Below are positions 14,051 through 15,267 of a stretch of DNA of 15,267 nucleotides, in pieces (positions within the stretch are counted from its first letter, which is position 1; each line of letters starts with the position of its first letter). Location of the stretch: contig CAXTTV010000120.1 of NCBI GenBank assembly GCA_964247295.1, forward strand, positions 1 through 15,267, written 5' to 3'. The stretch comes from CAXTTV01 sp964247295. Its GTDB lineage: Bacteria; Chloroflexota; Ktedonobacteria; Ktedonobacterales; Ktedonobacteraceae. Under the pieces are notes generated by a model. That model saw only the letters and a program-made list of their open reading frames with translations. It searched no databases and was not told the origin of the DNA. A program made the translations under genes and the position numbers.

Positions 14051-15085
14051 TTATTCAGTGGCGGGGCGGGCCGGTGGATATGCTAGATAGGAGAGGGCCC
14101 AGCCAATCATCAATAGGACGTAGACGGAGCCGATGAGCATGTGGACGGTCCAGACAACGGGCATGGTGCTGGCAACCCAGATCATGTAAACAAGGTATGG
14201 GGCACCCGCTGCGATGGCCGAAAATAGACGCATCTGGAGGAGGCGTGTCGCGGATGGTTTAAGGTACCAGTATGCCAGATCAATGAGCAGGCCGCCAATC
14301 AGGAAGACGAGGATCGTAAACCAGATCTGGTTCATGATAGAGAGTGCAGTAGCGGTTAGGCCCAGGATATAGGTGAACATTCCCGGTTTAAAGGTCCAGA
14401 TACGGGTAGCATAGAGCACGAAGCCAGTAAAGAGCACTGCTTGCATAATGATACTTCCGATGGCGGCTGTTTGCCCAATATCATTGCCCAGTGGTGTCGT
14501 CAGCGGCCATATTTGGGCAAAGATGCTGAATGGTTGAGTGATGTTCTCAAAAAGGATATACGGCAAAAGGAATGCGGTTGCGAGCAGGAAGTAGTCGCTC
14601 CATGAGGATGGCGTGACCCGACGAAGATACATTGAGTAGAGTGGGCCGGTGGCAAAGAGGCCGATACTGATTGCGCCAGTGAGATGAGTGGGACTGAAGA
14701 GGGCATCTAGATGCTGCTCTACTCCAAAGAGCAGGTGCCATGTCATATCTCCTAATCCATCCAGGACCATCAGGATCAAGGCAAAATAAACAATGGTGTA
14801 TCCCTTGGGAATCGCCTGCATCCAGCTCCCACAACGGCTGTGATTAATTGTAAGAACTGTGAGCAGACTTCCAATTAAAAATGCCAGACCAGAGTAGAGA
14901 AGGGCATGCCAGGGGGTCCAGAATGTTTCTAGACGAGGAATGTTGTTGTGCGCCCAGGCGTCGCTGAAGGTTCCGCCGATGAGCCAGATCACGGAAAGAC
15001 AAAAAATAACATCGAATCGTTTCCCGGCAATGAGCGCCTTTGTGCTGCTCTGTATCTGCTGGGCTGAGTACGTCTGGACATCCAT
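14051..15085 (-). CDS. Polytopic membrane protein with conserved-type His/Asp residues, unknown function
   Basis: 344-residue integral membrane protein with about nine or ten predicted helices (roughly 25-45, 58-80, 98-116, 133-150, 164-182, 207-225, 235-275, 290-305, 310-335). I recognise no named family. Polar residues cluster at the ends of the first four helices: SDAWAHNN (Asp42, His46), FWTPWH (His60), LDGLGDMTWH (Asp109, Asp113, His117), then His125 and SPTH (His134). This arrangement suggests a metal, heme or catalytic site at the membrane face; that is inference. A GTG start at 15145 is possible, but a promoter at 15152-15180 would place the transcript start near 15145. ATG 15085, with GGGTGG 7 nt upstream, is therefore preferred. 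The gene appears to be a single transcription unit. Confidence 0.8.
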   Translation of the reverse strand: MDVQTYSAQQIQSSTKALIAGKRFDVIFCLSVIWLIGGTFSDAWAHNNIPRLETFWTPWHALLYSGLAFLIGSLLTVLTINHSRCGSWMQAIPKGYTIVYFALILMVLDGLGDMTWHLLFGVEQHLDALFSPTHLTGAISIGLFATGPLYSMYLRRVTPSSWSDYFLLATAFLLPYILFENITQPFSIFAQIWPLTTPLGNDIGQTAAIGSIIMQAVLFTGFVLYATRIWTFKPGMFTYILGLTATALSIMNQIWFTILVFLIGGLLIDLAYWYLKPSATRLLQMRLFSAIAAGAPYLVYMIWVASTMPVVWTVHMLIGSVYVLLMIGWALSYLAYPPARPATE

Positions 15086-15151
15086 GCACGACCACCCTTT
15101 CTGGGAAATTTCCCATTGCACACCTATATAATTGCTACGAGGCACTTTTGG

Positions 15152-15180
15152 ATTATACTCTAATAGCTGTTCTACTGCAA
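15152..15180 (-). promoter_or_regulatory. Sigma-70-type promoter of the 14051-15085 gene
   Basis: On the minus strand a perfect TATAAT (15152-15157) is preceded by TTGCAG (15175-15180) with a 17-nt spacer. The -35 keeps only the TTG of the consensus. The expected transcript start near 15145 leaves a leader of about 60 nt before ATG 15085. Confidence 0.5.
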
Positions 15181-15206
15181 TCAGAGCAGTGCATGGGTGC
15201 CAGGGC

Positions 15207-15267
15207 TATTTCATTCTGGAAGGAAAGGGGGTCCAGGGGTTTGCACCCCTGGCGGGGGCGGGGTGTC
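15207..15267. repeat. Dispersed repeat, copy B (may continue past window)
   Basis: TATTTCATTCTGG (15207-15219) is identical to 4983-4995. It is followed by AAGGAAAGGGG (15220-15230), with two differences from copy A. The tail holds a perfect hairpin, CCAGGGGT/ACCCCTGG with a TTGC loop (15233-15252), then a G-rich run to the window edge. It lies about 30 nt upstream of the 15175-15180 promoter element, just as copy A lies upstream of the LuxR gene. Confidence 0.6.

Noticed and set aside
15086..15145. GTG start of the polytopic membrane protein at 15145
   Set aside because: The promoter at 15152-15180 would start transcription at about this point, leaving no ribosome site. ATG 15085 has one.

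Overview
The window most resembles chromosomal DNA from a large-genome soil bacterium of the Ktedonobacteria type (phylum Chloroflexota). This is inferred from family content, not from a marker gene. The clues are a MalT-like LuxR regulator with an NB-ARC ATPase and an unusual N-terminal module, tandem HTH-XRE/NB-ARC proteins, small DUF6220, DUF1772 and SnoaL-like genes, and many short GC-rich palindromes between genes. I see no rRNA, tRNA, CRISPR array or intact insertion sequence.

Layout, left to right. (1) 1-1499, minus: an MhpA-like FAD aromatic hydroxylase running off the left edge. (2) 1500-1859: palindrome-rich gap. (3) 1860-4877, minus: a 1005-residue NB-ARC/helical-repeat/LuxR regulator on the same strand as the hydroxylase and upstream of it. 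(4) 4878-5360: divergent intergenic region with one copy of a dispersed repeat and an AT-rich stretch. (5) 5361-8154, plus: two tandem paralogous HTH-XRE/NB-ARC proteins lacking the usual C-terminal repeat sensor. (6) 8155-8531: GC-rich alternating hairpins. (7) 8532-11301, plus: a possible four-gene cassette of a small beta-rich protein, a candidate 49-residue strongly basic peptide starting in an ATGA overlap, a LiaS/NarX-type histidine kinase and a NarL-type response regulator, closed by a 13-bp hairpin. (8) 11372-13648, minus: DUF6220 membrane protein, SnoaL-like protein copy 1, SnoaL-like protein copy 2 and a DUF1772 (anthrone-oxygenase-like) membrane protein. (9) 14051-15085, minus: a polytopic membrane protein with conserved-looking His/Asp residues and its own promoter. 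The second copy of the dispersed repeat lies at the right edge.

The window is dominated by signal transduction: three STAND-type NTPases and one two-component system. The metabolic genes, a flavin hydroxylase, SnoaL-like proteins and a DUF1772 protein, have the flavour of aromatic or polyketide tailoring, but no synthase is present. The best-supported unusual event is in region 8. A unit of SnoaL gene plus the DUF6220 leader was duplicated in tandem, leaving a broken DUF6220 start between the copies. The upstream 291 bp of the two SnoaL copies are identical by direct reading while their 3' parts differ, which points to gene conversion.
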